Shown here piece after piece: positions 63,768 to 64,000 of a DNA stretch of 64,000 bases (position 1 is the stretch's first letter; each line of letters opens with the position of its first letter). The stretch lies in the NCBI GenBank assembly GCA_038380435.1, contig JAWZYU010000028.1, forward strand, positions 19,452,201-19,516,200. Direction: 5' to 3'. The notes under the pieces were generated by a model. That model did no database searches, was not told the origin of the DNA, and worked only from the letters and a program-made list of their open reading frames with translations. Both the position numbers and the translations under genes were made by a program. This stretch comes from Ryuthela nishihirai (taxonomy: Eukaryota; Arthropoda; Arachnida; Araneae; Heptathelidae).

Positions 63768-64000
63768 GGCTGGAGGTTATAACCCAACTCCCACCCATTG
63801 TGTATGGCACTGTAAATCACATAACCACTGGCAAAATTTATAATATCTTCAAATAAATAGGGAAGATAATTCCTGCCCAAAAATAGCCCCCTTCAAAATC
63901 ATAGGCTCTCGATCACAACCTGCCTTAACCCAATGGTTAATCCGTGCCTGGCCAGAGGCATCAACCAACGATCTGTGAAAGCTATCAGAGCGTCACAGCT
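63768..64000. other. Unassigned DNA to the window end
   Basis: Nothing recognised. Confidence 0.5.

Overview
This window looks like an intergenic stretch of a large, repeat-rich arthropod genome, most likely a spider or another chelicerate. I found no host gene that I can support and no bacterial-type gene. The lineage call is an inference. It rests on the mix of Tc1, pogo and hAT DNA transposons, an RTE-like and an I/Jockey-like LINE, and two very abundant tRNA-derived SINE families, together with AT-rich unique DNA. No species-diagnostic gene is present.

Two SINE families dominate. SINE-A (about 380 bp) has a tRNA-like head (probably tRNA-Met-like), a conserved central block and a tail of ACAACCC/AACCC repeats. 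It occurs about 36 times on both strands, roughly once every 1.8 kb, and many copies still carry 8-14 bp target-site duplications (TSDs). SINE-B (about 200 bp) has a Leu/Ser-tRNA-like head and a T-rich ATTTATTT tail. It occurs about ten times.

Layout: 1-5515 is a decayed minisatellite field broken by SINEs, a MITE and a second minisatellite. 5516-14244 is SINEs in unassigned DNA, with one SINE-in-SINE nest. 14245-16575 is a 147-bp satellite. 16576-21070 holds more SINEs, a second SINE-in-SINE nest and foldback sequences. 21070-30060 is a single I/Jockey-like LINE on the + strand, cut into pieces by five later insertions: a SINE-A pair, a complete 3.47-kb RTE-like LINE, a MITE cluster, a SINE-A and a SINE-B pair. 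30060-41036 is SINEs plus a pogo-type mini-element. 41037-48297 is the main discovery: a divergent SINE-A whose central block has expanded in place into 94 tandem 74-bp units, with the SINE head and tail still at the two ends. 48298-64000 holds more SINEs, two Tc1 elements, a Tc1 relic, a hAT mini-element, a 39-bp minisatellite, and a SINE-B copy whose tRNA-like region has grown into a 38-bp minisatellite.

The unifying observation is that SINEs here act as seeds for tandem repeats. Two independent arrays, one in SINE-A and one in SINE-B, lie inside an otherwise recognisable SINE, and two further SINE copies contain simple-repeat expansions. All transposon coding sequences visible here are broken by stops or frameshifts, so nothing in the window looks autonomously active, although several SINE copies look young.
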